A stretch of DNA of 64,000 bases from CAVVTR01 sp963751245 (GTDB taxonomy: Bacteria > Acidobacteriota > Thermoanaerobaculia > Thermoanaerobaculales > Thermoanaerobaculaceae): contig CAVVTR010000005.1 of assembly GCA_963751245.1 (NCBI GenBank), forward strand, positions 62,001 through 126,000, written 5' to 3'. Shown here piece after piece: positions 34,227-41,695 of the stretch. The first letter of the stretch is position 1. The number at the start of each line of letters is the position of its first letter. Made by a program: the position numbers and the translations under genes. The notes beneath the pieces were generated by a model. The model searched no databases, was not told the origin of the DNA, and saw only the letters and a list, made by a program, of their open reading frames with translations.

Positions 34227-35587
34227 GTGGGCGAGCCCAGGAGGGTCCTCGTGGTGGACGACGATGCGGCCAACCGCATCGCCGTCAAGGCCATCCTGAC
34301 CGGCGCGGGCTATGGCGTCTCCGAGGCGCCCGACGCCTTCACCGCCCTCGACCTCATCGACCGCCGGCCACCTCACGCCGTGCTCCTGGACCTCAAGATG
34401 CCGGGCATGGACGGCCTCGGGCTGCTGGAGAACCTGGGCCGCCGCGACATCGGCGTCCCCGTGGTGGTGCTCACCGGACACGGGGACGAGTTCACGGCGG
34501 CGGCCTGCCTGGAGGCGGGGGCGTCCGCCTTCCTGGAGAAGCCGCCGGAGCGGGCGGCGCTGCTCCTGACCGTGAGGGGAGCCGTGGAACGGGGCGTCCT
34601 GGCGGAGGAGAACCGGCGGCTGCGGGGCGCTCCGGAGGAGCCCGAGCCGCTGCTCGGCGACGCGGCGGCCATGATGCGGCTGCGCGAGGAGATCGCCCGG
34701 GTCGCGCCGTCCCGCGCCACCGTCCTCGTCGAGGGGGAGTCCGGCACCGGCAAGGAGCTCGTCGCCCGGCGGGTCCACCACCTCTCGCCGCGGGCCCGGG
34801 ATCCCTTCGTCCGCGTGAACTGCGCCGCCATCCCCGAGGAGCTCATCGAGTCGGAGCTCTTCGGCCACGAGAAGGGGGCCTTCACCGGCGCGGTGCGCCG
34901 CCAGGTGGGCAAGTTCGTGCAGGCCGACGGCGGCACGATCTTCCTCGACGAGGTGGGCGACATGTCGGAACGCACCCAGGCCAAGGTGCTGCGGGTGCTG
35001 CAGGACGGCGAGGTCGAGCCGGTGGGCGCGGGGGTGACCCGGCACGTGGACGTGCGGGTGATCGCCGCCACCAACAAGGACCTGCTGGCCGAGGTCAAGG
35101 CCGGGCGCTTCCGCGAGGACCTCTACTTCAGGCTCTCCGTGGTGGTGCTCCGCACGCCGCCCCTGAGGGCGCACGCAGGGGACATCCCGGCCCTGGTGGA
35201 GCACTTCACCCGGAAGGCCTGCCACGAGTACAACCGGCGGTGCAAGCGGTGGAGCCGGGACGCCCTGGCGCAGCTGGAGGGCTACGCGTTCCCCGGCAAC
35301 GTGCGCGAGCTCAAGAACATCGTCGAGCGCGTCGTGATCATGCAGCTGGAGGACGACATCCGTGCCGTGGAGGTGCTGCCGGCGCCGCCGGGGGGCGGAG
35401 CGAGCTGGAGGCGATCTTCAACGCCCCCACGCTGAGCGAGTTCCAGGCGCGGGCGGAACGCGCCTACCTGCTCGGCCAGCTCCAGCGCCACCAGTGGAAC
35501 GTCGCCGCCACCGCGCGGGCCGTGAGCACCCCCCGCTCCAACCTCTACAAGAAGATCGAAGCGTACGGGCTGCACCGGGAGGAATGA
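34227..35587 (+). CDS. NtrC-family sigma54-dependent response regulator, frame broken near the C-terminus
   Basis: About 453 residues after correction. REC domain with Asp55 (AVLLDLKMPGMDG), AAA+ domain with Walker A GESGTGKE (170-177), the sigma54-contact loop GAFTGA (217-222) and GTIFLDEVGDM, then a Fis-type helix-turn-helix (VAATARAVSTPRSNLYKKI). At a run of six G (35390-35395) the frame shifts; with seven G the AAA+ and HTH parts join as PGGRSELEAIF. Uncorrected, the protein stops at 35435 without its DNA-binding domain. It implies sigma54 control in this organism; no partner kinase is adjacent. Stop overlaps the pyrE start. Confidence 0.88.
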
Positions 35588-36156
35588 TGGGAGGCATCAC
35601 CCTGAAGGACATGATCGCGGCCGGCGCGCTGCTGGAGGGCCACTTCAAGCTTTCCTCCGGGAGGCACTCCCGGCAGTACCTGCAGTGCGCCCTCTACCTC
35701 GCGGAGCCGGCCCGCGCCCAGGCCGCCGGGCGGCAGCTCGCCGCGCGCCTGAAGAGCGCCGCCGCGCACCTCGTCGTCTCCCCGGCGCTGGGGGGGGTCA
35801 TCATCGGCCACGAGGTCGCCCGGGCCCTGGCGGTGCCGTTCCTGTTCACCGAGCGGCACGAGGGCCGCATGGAGCTCCGGCGCGGGTTCTCCGTCGAGCC
35901 CGGCGCGCGGGTGCTCGTTGTCGAGGACGTCGTCACCACGGGCGGCTCCACCCGGGAGGTCATGCAGGTCGTCGCCGACCGGGGCGGCGTGGTCGCCGGC
36001 GTCGGCGCCATCGTCAACCGGTCGGGACAGGAGAACCCCTTCGCGCCGCTCCCGTTCACCTCGCTGCTCACGGTGGAGATCGACACGTGGAGCGCCGAGG
36101 CGTGCCCCCTGTGCGCGGCGGGGGAGCCCGTCACCAAGCCCGGCTCGCGCACCTGA
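35587..36156 (+). CDS. pyrE: Orotate phosphoribosyltransferase
   Basis: Converts orotate and PRPP to OMP in pyrimidine synthesis. 189 residues with the PRPP-binding motif VLVVEDVVTTGGS, HFKLSSGRHSRQYLQ near the N-terminus, and GHEVARAL...FTERHEGRMELRRGF. The ATG at 35587 has GGGAGGA upstream and overlaps the previous stop (TGATG); an adjacent ATG at 35584 is the alternative. The C-terminal CPLC...G pair is common in the bacterial PyrE branch that resembles the archaeal form. Confidence 0.93.
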   Translation: MGGITLKDMIAAGALLEGHFKLSSGRHSRQYLQCALYLAEPARAQAAGRQLAARLKSAAAHLVVSPALGGVIIGHEVARALAVPFLFTERHEGRMELRRGFSVEPGARVLVVEDVVTTGGSTREVMQVVADRGGVVAGVGAIVNRSGQENPFAPLPFTSLLTVEIDTWSAEACPLCAAGEPVTKPGSRT

Positions 36157-36276
36157 TCCGCGCCCCATCCCGGGTGCCCTGCGGCCGGGGGCCGGCGGGC
36201 GTGCCGCGGCGTTCCGCGGGCGGTGGCCGGGAACGTGCGATACCATGACTGGAGCATCGAGGTGAAAGGAGACTCC

Positions 36277-36957
36277 ATGGCTGCAACCCCGCCTCCGCAA
36301 CCCCCGCCCTCGACTCCGGAAGCGCTCCCCTGGGAGCAGCCGGGCTACCCCATCCTGGAGGGGCTGTACGAGACCGCCCGGCTCGTCCTGGTCCGCCCCT
36401 CGGAGGCGTTCGCGAGGATGTCCACCACCGGCGACCTCGGGCGCCCGCTCCTGTACGCCGTGATCTTCGGCTGGCTCGGCATGATCGCGGCGCAGGTCTA
36501 CAACATCGCGTTCCGCAGCGCCATGATGAGCTTCCTGCCGCGCCTGCCGGGGATGCCCGGCGGACGCGCCATGGGGCTGCCGGTGGCGTTCAACGTCGGC
36601 TTCATGATCCTGGCGCCGATCTTCATCCTCCTCGGCATCTTCATCGGCGCGGCCATCATCCACCTGTTCCTCATGCTCGTCGGGGGTGCCGGCGGGGGCT
36701 TCGCCACCACGGTCCGCGTGGTCTGCTACGCCGGAACGGTGCAGATCATCCAGGTGATCCCCTTCTGCGGCGGTCTCGTCGCCCTCGTCTGGGGGATCGT
36801 CATCGAGATCATCGGGCTGGCGCAGGCCCACCGCACGACCCAGGGCAAGGCGGCGGTGGCCGTCCTCCTTCCCCTCGTGCTGTGCTGCGTCTGTGTCGCG
36901 GCGCTGGCCGCCACCTTCGGCGCCGCCGTGGCTGGCGCGTTCAGAGGGATGCACTAG
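36277..36957 (+). CDS. Yip1-domain multipass membrane protein
   Basis: 226 residues. Proline-rich cytoplasmic N-terminus (PPPQPPPSTP), then RPSEAFARM, which is the start of the Yip1 domain, and about five membrane helices. Bacterial YIP1 proteins have no defined function. The ATG at 36277 has AAAGGAG seven bases upstream. It stands 120 nt after pyrE and 9 nt before the next membrane-protein gene, probably as a pair. Confidence 0.85.
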   Translation: MAATPPPQPPPSTPEALPWEQPGYPILEGLYETARLVLVRPSEAFARMSTTGDLGRPLLYAVIFGWLGMIAAQVYNIAFRSAMMSFLPRLPGMPGGRAMGLPVAFNVGFMILAPIFILLGIFIGAAIIHLFLMLVGGAGGGFATTVRVVCYAGTVQIIQVIPFCGGLVALVWGIVIEIIGLAQAHRTTQGKAAVAVLLPLVLCCVCVAALAATFGAAVAGAFRGMH

Positions 36958-36966
36958 GTCCTCCCG

Positions 36967-37440
36967 ATGGAGGGTTGCTCCGAGGCGCGGACCGGGGACC
37001 GGCGCGGGGAGACCGCGCCGGTCCCGCGCCGTCCGGTGCGCTGGCGTCCCATGAACCGGGAGGAGCGTCAGCTGGCGGTGCTGTGGGCCGTCCTCGCCGT
37101 CACCGCGGTGGCGCTGCGGCCCCTCTGGCTCGCCGTGGCCCCGGGCCTTCCCGGCTGCGCCTTCCGCGCCATCACCGGGATCCCCTGCCCGACCTGCGGC
37201 ACCACCCACGCGGCGGTGGCCCTGCTCCAGGGACACCTGCTCGCCGCCCTGGCTGCCAACCCCCTGGCGGCGCTGGCCGGGCTCGGATTCGTGGCCGGCG
37301 GTCTCGTGGCGCCGCTGTGGGCAGCCGCGGGGTGGAAGGTGCCCGTCCTTCCCTCGCCGCTGCCCCTGCGGGTGCGGCTGGCGGCGGTGCTCGTGGCCCT
37401 CGCCGGCTGGGCGTACGTCATCGCGGCGTCGCTGCGGTAG
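36967..37440 (+). CDS. DUF2752 family membrane protein
   Basis: 157 residues, about three membrane helices after a basic N-terminus. It carries the DUF2752 hallmark GIPCPTCGTTHA (CxxCGxT) between helices 1 and 2. Function of the family is unknown. A second in-frame ATG (MNREERQLAV, about residue 29) could be the true start; that form would begin just before the first helix. It follows the Yip1-domain gene by 9 nt and converges with lat. Confidence 0.82.
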   Translation: MEGCSEARTGDRRGETAPVPRRPVRWRPMNREERQLAVLWAVLAVTAVALRPLWLAVAPGLPGCAFRAITGIPCPTCGTTHAAVALLQGHLLAALAANPLAALAGLGFVAGGLVAPLWAAAGWKVPVLPSPLPLRVRLAAVLVALAGWAYVIAASLR

Positions 37441-37485
37441 CGGCGCTGCCCGGCCGGCCCCGGGGAGCCACGGCGCGCGGGCTCG

Positions 37486-38829
37486 TCAGGCGATGGAGCG
37501 CAGGGCGTCGGCGAGGAGCTCGAGGCCGCGCGCGGCGTCCGCGCGGGTGAGGTCCAGGAAAGGACGCAGGCGGATCGAGGTCGCGCCGCAGGGCAGCATG
37601 ATCAGCCCGCGGTCGCGGGTGGCGGTCAGCAAACGGGTGCGGACCGCCGCGTCGGGCAGGTCGAACGCGATGATCATGCCGCGGCCGCGCGCCTGGGAGA
37701 CGAGCGCCGGGAACTCCCGCGCGAGCTGATCGAGGCCCTGCAGGAGGAACGCGCCCAGGTGGCGGGCGTTGTCGACCAGCCCGTCCCGCTCGATGACCTC
37801 GAACACCCGGGTGGCGCGCACCATGTCGGCGAGGTTCCCGCCCCAGGTGGAGTTGATCCGTGAGGAGACGTGGAAGACGTTGTCCTTGACGGTGTCGATG
37901 CGGGGGTTGGAGGCGAATCCACACACCTGGGTCTTCTTGCCGAACGCGAAGAGGTCCGGTTCCACGCCCAGCCCCTGCCACGCCCACATGGAGCCGCTGA
38001 GGCCGATGCCGGTCTGGACCTCGTCGAAGATGAGGAGGAAGTCGTGCTCGTCGGCGAGCTGGCGCAGCCGGGCCAGGAACTCGGCGCGGAAGTGGTTGTC
38101 GCCGCCCTCGGCCTGGATCGGCTCGACGATGAGGCAGGCGATGTCGTCCCCGTAGCGGGCCACGGCCTCGCGGATCTCCGCCACGGCCCGTTCCTCCGCG
38201 GCCTCCACCTCGGCGAGGTGCTCCGAGAGGGGGAAGATCACCCTGGGGTTCGAGATCCGGGGCCAGTCGAACTTGGGGAACAGCGCCGTCTTGCGCGGGT
38301 CCGACGTGTTGGTCAGGGACAGCGTGTACCCGGAGCGCCCGTGGAACGCCTGGCGGAAGTGGAGCACCTTGGTGCCCACCTCTCCGTCGATGCCCCGGGC
38401 CTGGTTCCGCCGGACCTTCCAGTCGAACGCCGCCTTGAGCGTGTTCTCGACGGCCAACGCCCCGCCGTCCACGAAGAACAGGTGCCGGTTGTGCGAGGGC
38501 GGTACCACGATGGTGGCGAAGGTCTCCACGAAGTCGGCGAAGAACCTCGTGTAGACGTCGGAGTTGGCCGGCTTGTGCAGGGCGGCGAGGAGCAGGCGCT
38601 CGCGAAACTCCGGGTCGGCCAGCGCCGGGTGGTTCCACCCCAGCGCCTGCGACGCGAAGTTCGAGAAGAAGTCCAGGTACTCGCGTCCGTCGCGTTCGTC
38701 CACCAGCCACGAGCCGTGAGACGCCACGAGATCCGGCACCATGTGGTAGCCGTCCACCAGCATGTGCTGCGACAGAACCCGATGAACCTGGTCCGCACCA
38801 ACCCCTGCAGCTCTGACCGTCGCCGCCAT
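37486..38829 (-). CDS. lat: L-lysine 6-transaminase
   Basis: Moves the epsilon-amino group of lysine to 2-oxoglutarate, giving piperideine-6-carboxylate (lysine catabolism, or a first step to alpha-aminoadipate). 447 residues; fold-type I class III aminotransferase with IFDEVQTG (268-275), PLP Lys299 in FGKKTQVCGF, and the LAT-specific FFSNFASQALGWNHP, NRHLFFVDGGALAVENTLKAAFDW-type region and SRINSTWGGN. Start ATG has AAGGAG. It follows infC by only 30 nt on the same strand, an unusual pairing. Confidence 0.9.
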   Translation of the reverse strand: MAATVRAAGVGADQVHRVLSQHMLVDGYHMVPDLVASHGSWLVDERDGREYLDFFSNFASQALGWNHPALADPEFRERLLLAALHKPANSDVYTRFFADFVETFATIVVPPSHNRHLFFVDGGALAVENTLKAAFDWKVRRNQARGIDGEVGTKVLHFRQAFHGRSGYTLSLTNTSDPRKTALFPKFDWPRISNPRVIFPLSEHLAEVEAAEERAVAEIREAVARYGDDIACLIVEPIQAEGGDNHFRAEFLARLRQLADEHDFLLIFDEVQTGIGLSGSMWAWQGLGVEPDLFAFGKKTQVCGFASNPRIDTVKDNVFHVSSRINSTWGGNLADMVRATRVFEVIERDGLVDNARHLGAFLLQGLDQLAREFPALVSQARGRGMIIAFDLPDAAVRTRLLTATRDRGLIMLPCGATSIRLRPFLDLTRADAARGLELLADALRSIA

Positions 38830-38859
38830 TTCACGCTCCTTGCCTTCGTTGAAGAGACT

Positions 38860-39390
38860 TCAGGTGGCCTTTCTGCCTGGGGAGAGGACCATCGTGAGGT
38901 CCCGCCCCTCGAGGGCGCCGGGCTCCTTGTCCACGCGGATCAGGTCGCCGAGCTCCTGGCGGATCCGGTCGAGAACCTCGTAGCCGTTCTCCGGCCGGCG
39001 CATCTCGCGGCGACGGAACATGATGGTGATCTTCACGTGCTTCCCCTGCTCCAGGAAGCGCCGCGCCATCGCCAGCTTCGTGTAGAAGTCGTGGTCCGCC
39101 ACGCCAGGCCGGAACTTGACCTCCTTGACCTCGATCTGGTGCTCCTTGCGCCTCGCCTGACGGGCCTTCTTCTCCTGCTCGTACCGGTAGCGCCCCCAGT
39201 CCATGATCTTGCACACGATGGGACGGGCCGAGGGGGCCACCTCGACCAGGTCGAGTCCGCGCGTGCGTGCAAGGGCGAGGGCCTCCTCGACCGGTACGAT
39301 GCCAACCTGCGTTCCGTCCGCATCCACGAGACGCACCGGTGACAGCCGGATCATCTCGTTGATCCTGGTCCGATCGCGTTCCTCAGCTAT
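38860..39390 (-). CDS. infC: Translation initiation factor IF-3, probably with an AUA start codon
   Basis: Prevents premature 30S-50S joining and checks the initiator tRNA. RINEMIR at the N-domain start, VPVEEALALARTRGLDLVEVAP, VCKIMDWGRYRYEQEKK, EVKEVKFRPGV and HVKITIMFRRREM are typical. The only good ribosome site is GGAGG (39396-39400 complement) placed 5 nt before ATA at 39388-39390, giving 176 residues. infC genes commonly use non-AUG starts for autoregulation. A GTG at 39429 with no ribosome site would give 189 residues. rpmI and rplT, the usual neighbours, are absent. Confidence 0.9.
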   Translation of the reverse strand: MAEERDRTRINEMIRLSPVRLVDADGTQVGIVPVEEALALARTRGLDLVEVAPSARPIVCKIMDWGRYRYEQEKKARQARRKEHQIEVKEVKFRPGVADHDFYTKLAMARRFLEQGKHVKITIMFRRREMRRPENGYEVLDRIRQELGDLIRVDKEPGALEGRDLTMVLSPGRKAT

Positions 39391-39456
39391 GGGTGCCTCC
39401 GCAAACGGGATCTTGGACCCCGTTCCCACGTCCGAAGACGTGACCCTGCCGCCGTG

Positions 39457-39462
39457 AGTATA
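39457..39462 (-). promoter_or_regulatory. infC -10 box
   Basis: TATACT on the minus strand (complement of 39457-39462), within an AT-richer patch (GTTTTGCTATACT). Predicted start near 39450, giving an infC leader of about 60 nt before the ATA. No good -35 at 17 nt. Confidence 0.5.
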
Positions 39463-39478
39463 GCAAAACGGTGCGTCT

Positions 39479-39949
39479 TCAACCCCCCGAGGCCTGTCCG
39501 GAGCGCTCCCTCTCGAAGCGGGCGCGCTCCACCTTCATGCACCGGTCCATGACCACCGCGAGCCCCGCCTTGCGGGCGGTCTCCGCGGCCGCGTTGTGGG
39601 CCAGCCCGAGCTGCATCCAGACCGCGCCCGCTCCCCGCGCCACGGCCTCCTCGACGATGGTGGGGATGAACTCCGGCCGGCGGAAGATGTCCACCACGTC
39701 CACCCTCACGTCGGCGGGGATCGAGGCCACGTCGGGGTAGCTGCGCTCCCCGAGCACCTCGCTCACGCCCGGGTTGACCGGGATGATCCGGTAGCCATGC
39801 TCCTGCAGGTAGCGGGCCACCTGGAAGGAGTCGCGCTCGGGCTTGGGCGACAGCCCGACCACCGCCACCGTCCGCGCCCGCGCGAGGATGGCGTCGATCT
39901 CCCCGTTGCTGGCGTTCGAGAGCGGAATCTCGCATGCGTCGTCGGTCAT
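39479..39949 (-). CDS. CoA-binding domain protein (YccU-like)
   Basis: 156 residues, a Rossmann-type CoA-binding domain as in succinyl-CoA synthetase alpha: VAVVGLSPKPERDSFQVARYL, YRIIPVNPGVSEVLGERSYP, VDVVDIFRRPEFIP, GAVWMQLGLAHNAAAETARKAGL and the invariant MDRCMKVE. Stand-alone members bind CoA but have no established reaction. ATG overlaps the stop of the DUF3187 gene (ATGA), so both are on one transcript that runs towards infC. Confidence 0.9.
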   Translation of the reverse strand: MTDDACEIPLSNASNGEIDAILARARTVAVVGLSPKPERDSFQVARYLQEHGYRIIPVNPGVSEVLGERSYPDVASIPADVRVDVVDIFRRPEFIPTIVEEAVARGAGAVWMQLGLAHNAAAETARKAGLAVVMDRCMKVERARFERERSGQASGG

Positions 39950-40992
39950 GTCCTGTCTCCTGTCGTGGCGGGCCACCGGCGCCCCACCGAGCGCCAGACG
40001 AACCCGAAGTGGAAGGCGACGTCCTCGCTGTTCGAGAACACGAACACGTTCTCCGTCACGGCGGCCTCGAAGAGCAGGTCCGGACGGAGGATCCGTTTGA
40101 AGCCGAGGCTCACCTCGTAGGTGCTCTCGGAGAAGCCGCCGAAGTGCTTGGCGCCCGGGGAGGTGATCAGCGCCTGGATCAGGTAGGACGTCCTCGGGGA
40201 GTGGACGTACTCCACCGCCCCGAGCCAGGTGAACTGGGTCCGGGTCAGCTCCACGCCGGCCATCTCCACGTTCTGGAACCGCATCGCCGCCAGCGACCCG
40301 TAGAGGTGGAACCGCGGGCCCAGCCGCTGGCCGGCCCCGAGCTCGAAGCTGGCGTCGACGCCGCTGGACGAGTACAGGGACGAGGTCCTTCCGGTGGGCA
40401 GCTTGAGGGCCAGGCCGGCCACCACCGCCGGCGTCGTCTCCGTGCCCTGCAGCACCTGGTAGCGCAGCCCCATCACCGAGTCCTCCGTGCCCCAGCCGGC
40501 GTCCCTCCCCGACCGCCGGTAGGTCCCGTCGTCGCCGTTGATGAGGATGAGGTAGCGATTGCGCGGGAAGTCCTTGCGCTGCTTGTTCACCATGCCCACG
40601 AGGCTCTCGAAGTTTTCGATGAAGTGGTCGAGGATGCCTCCGCCGCGGTAGGACACGGGAAAGATGGCATACGCCTCGAGCCGGTCGGTGATCCCGTAGG
40701 CCGCGCCCGCGGCGAGCCGGAGCGACTCGGCGTCGATCATGTAGCGGGGGAGGCCGTCGTCGAAGTAGTTGGCCCAGTCGATCATCGCGCCGGCCTGCCA
40801 CTCACCGCGCTCCAGGGTCTCCGGAGTCATCGGGGTGGGGGAGAGCCGGAAGATGGTGAGGGGCGACTGGGCGTGGAGGAACAGCGGCCCCAGACCCACA
40901 GCGGGACTCCTGCTCCAGCCGGTGTCCTCCTGCGCCGAGGCCGGAACGGCGGCGGCCAGGAGGAGCGCGATGACCGTGACGATTCGCCGCAT
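39946..40992 (-). CDS. DUF3187 outer-membrane-type protein
   Basis: 348 residues with a signal peptide ending in ASAQ. The body is rich in alternating hydrophobic strands and aromatic girdle residues (WANYFDDGLPRYMID, RLEAYAIFPVSYRGGGILDHFIENF) and ends in a strand (VAFHFGFVWRSV) before a short tail, consistent with a beta-barrel. The GGGILDHFIE...F segment is typical of DUF3187. Function unknown. ATG at 40992 has AAAGGA upstream; divergent from the cytochrome unit across 320 bp. Confidence 0.82.
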   Translation of the reverse strand: MRRIVTVIALLLAAAVPASAQEDTGWSRSPAVGLGPLFLHAQSPLTIFRLSPTPMTPETLERGEWQAGAMIDWANYFDDGLPRYMIDAESLRLAAGAAYGITDRLEAYAIFPVSYRGGGILDHFIENFESLVGMVNKQRKDFPRNRYLILINGDDGTYRRSGRDAGWGTEDSVMGLRYQVLQGTETTPAVVAGLALKLPTGRTSSLYSSSGVDASFELGAGQRLGPRFHLYGSLAAMRFQNVEMAGVELTRTQFTWLGAVEYVHSPRTSYLIQALITSPGAKHFGGFSESTYEVSLGFKRILRPDLLFEAAVTENVFVFSNSEDVAFHFGFVWRSVGRRWPATTGDRT

Positions 40993-41209
40993 GGTCGATC
41001 CTTTCTCTTCGTTCTGTCTCCCGCGACTCTTCCTGCGGGGGGACCGTGACAACCCCGCGACACCCGTGTGCGTCGGTCCGGATGCTGCGGGGCGGAGCAC
41101 CACATGCGAGAAAGCATGCTGGGCGGGGCGCATTCCCGGCGGGCGCGTCGGCGTGGCCGCCACGCGCGCCGGAGCCGGCCCGGCCTGGCGACCGCTCACA
41201 AACTTCCAC

Positions 41210-41238
41210 TTGACAATATCGATCGACAGTCATATAAC
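41210..41238 (+). promoter_or_regulatory. Strong sigma70-type promoter of the cytochrome operon
   Basis: Consensus TTGACA (41210-41215), exact 17-nt spacer, TATAAC (41233-41238), in a patch clearly AT-richer than its surroundings. Predicted leader about 68 nt, ending in a full AAGGAGG ribosome site at 41302-41308. The 320-bp gap 40993-41312 otherwise shows only a short CATGC/GCATG inverted repeat upstream. Confidence 0.8.
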
Positions 41239-41251
41239 CACTCGTGAACCT

Positions 41252-41269
41252 GCCGGGCACACGCCCGGC
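41252..41269 (+). promoter_or_regulatory. Leader hairpin of the cytochrome operon
   Basis: Perfect 7-bp stem GCCGGGC/GCCCGGC with loop ACAC, starting a few bases after the predicted transcription start. Could stabilise the mRNA 5' end or be a regulator site; no riboswitch family recognised. Confidence 0.5.
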
Positions 41270-41312
41270 TTCGTTGACGGGCAGTCAGTGAAAGTAATCA
41301 CAAGGAGGATAC

Positions 41313-41663
41313 ATGAGAACCCGTGGAGTGACCGTGGTCGTTCTCGCCGGCGCCCTGGGCGTGGCGAGCCTGGCGTTGGCCAAGGACGCCGCCCCCGACG
41401 GCCGGACGCTGTTCCGGGAGAACTGCAAGCCCTGCCACGCGGCGGACTCGGCCAACGGCGAGTACACCCCCATGACGCTGATCCAGGACCAGTGGGAGCG
41501 CTTCTTCGACGAGAAGTACGTCCCCGCCCACAAGGACGTGGCCGATCCCGCCCACGAGGGCAAGCCGGTCACCGAGGTCATCACCCCCGAGATGCTCAAG
41601 AAGATCAGGAAGTTTGCGGTGGACCATGCCGCCGACTCCGAGCATCCGATGACCTGCGGCTGA
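41313..41663 (+). CDS. Periplasmic monohaem c-type cytochrome
   Basis: 116 residues, signal peptide ending ALA, one haem site CKPCH (about residues 38-42) in a short class-I-like fold. After the haem come PMTLIQDQWERFFDEKYVPAH and DVADPAHEGKPVTEVITPEMLKKIRKFAVDHAAD, a pattern seen in small cytochromes near multihaem clusters; the axial Met candidate is M52 in PMTL or the C-terminal Met. It probably carries electrons to or from the octahaem protein two genes on. Strong AAGGAGG site before the ATG. Confidence 0.88.
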   Translation: MRTRGVTVVVLAGALGVASLALAKDAAPDGRTLFRENCKPCHAADSANGEYTPMTLIQDQWERFFDEKYVPAHKDVADPAHEGKPVTEVITPEMLKKIRKFAVDHAADSEHPMTCG

Positions 41664-41695
41664 TGCCTGCCCGCCAGAGAAAGAGGGAGGGAGAG

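Noticed and set aside
39391..39429. GTG at 39429 as the infC start
   Set aside because: In frame but without a Shine-Dalgarno, and it would add 13 residues that do not look like IF-3; the GGAGG-ATA site downstream is much better.
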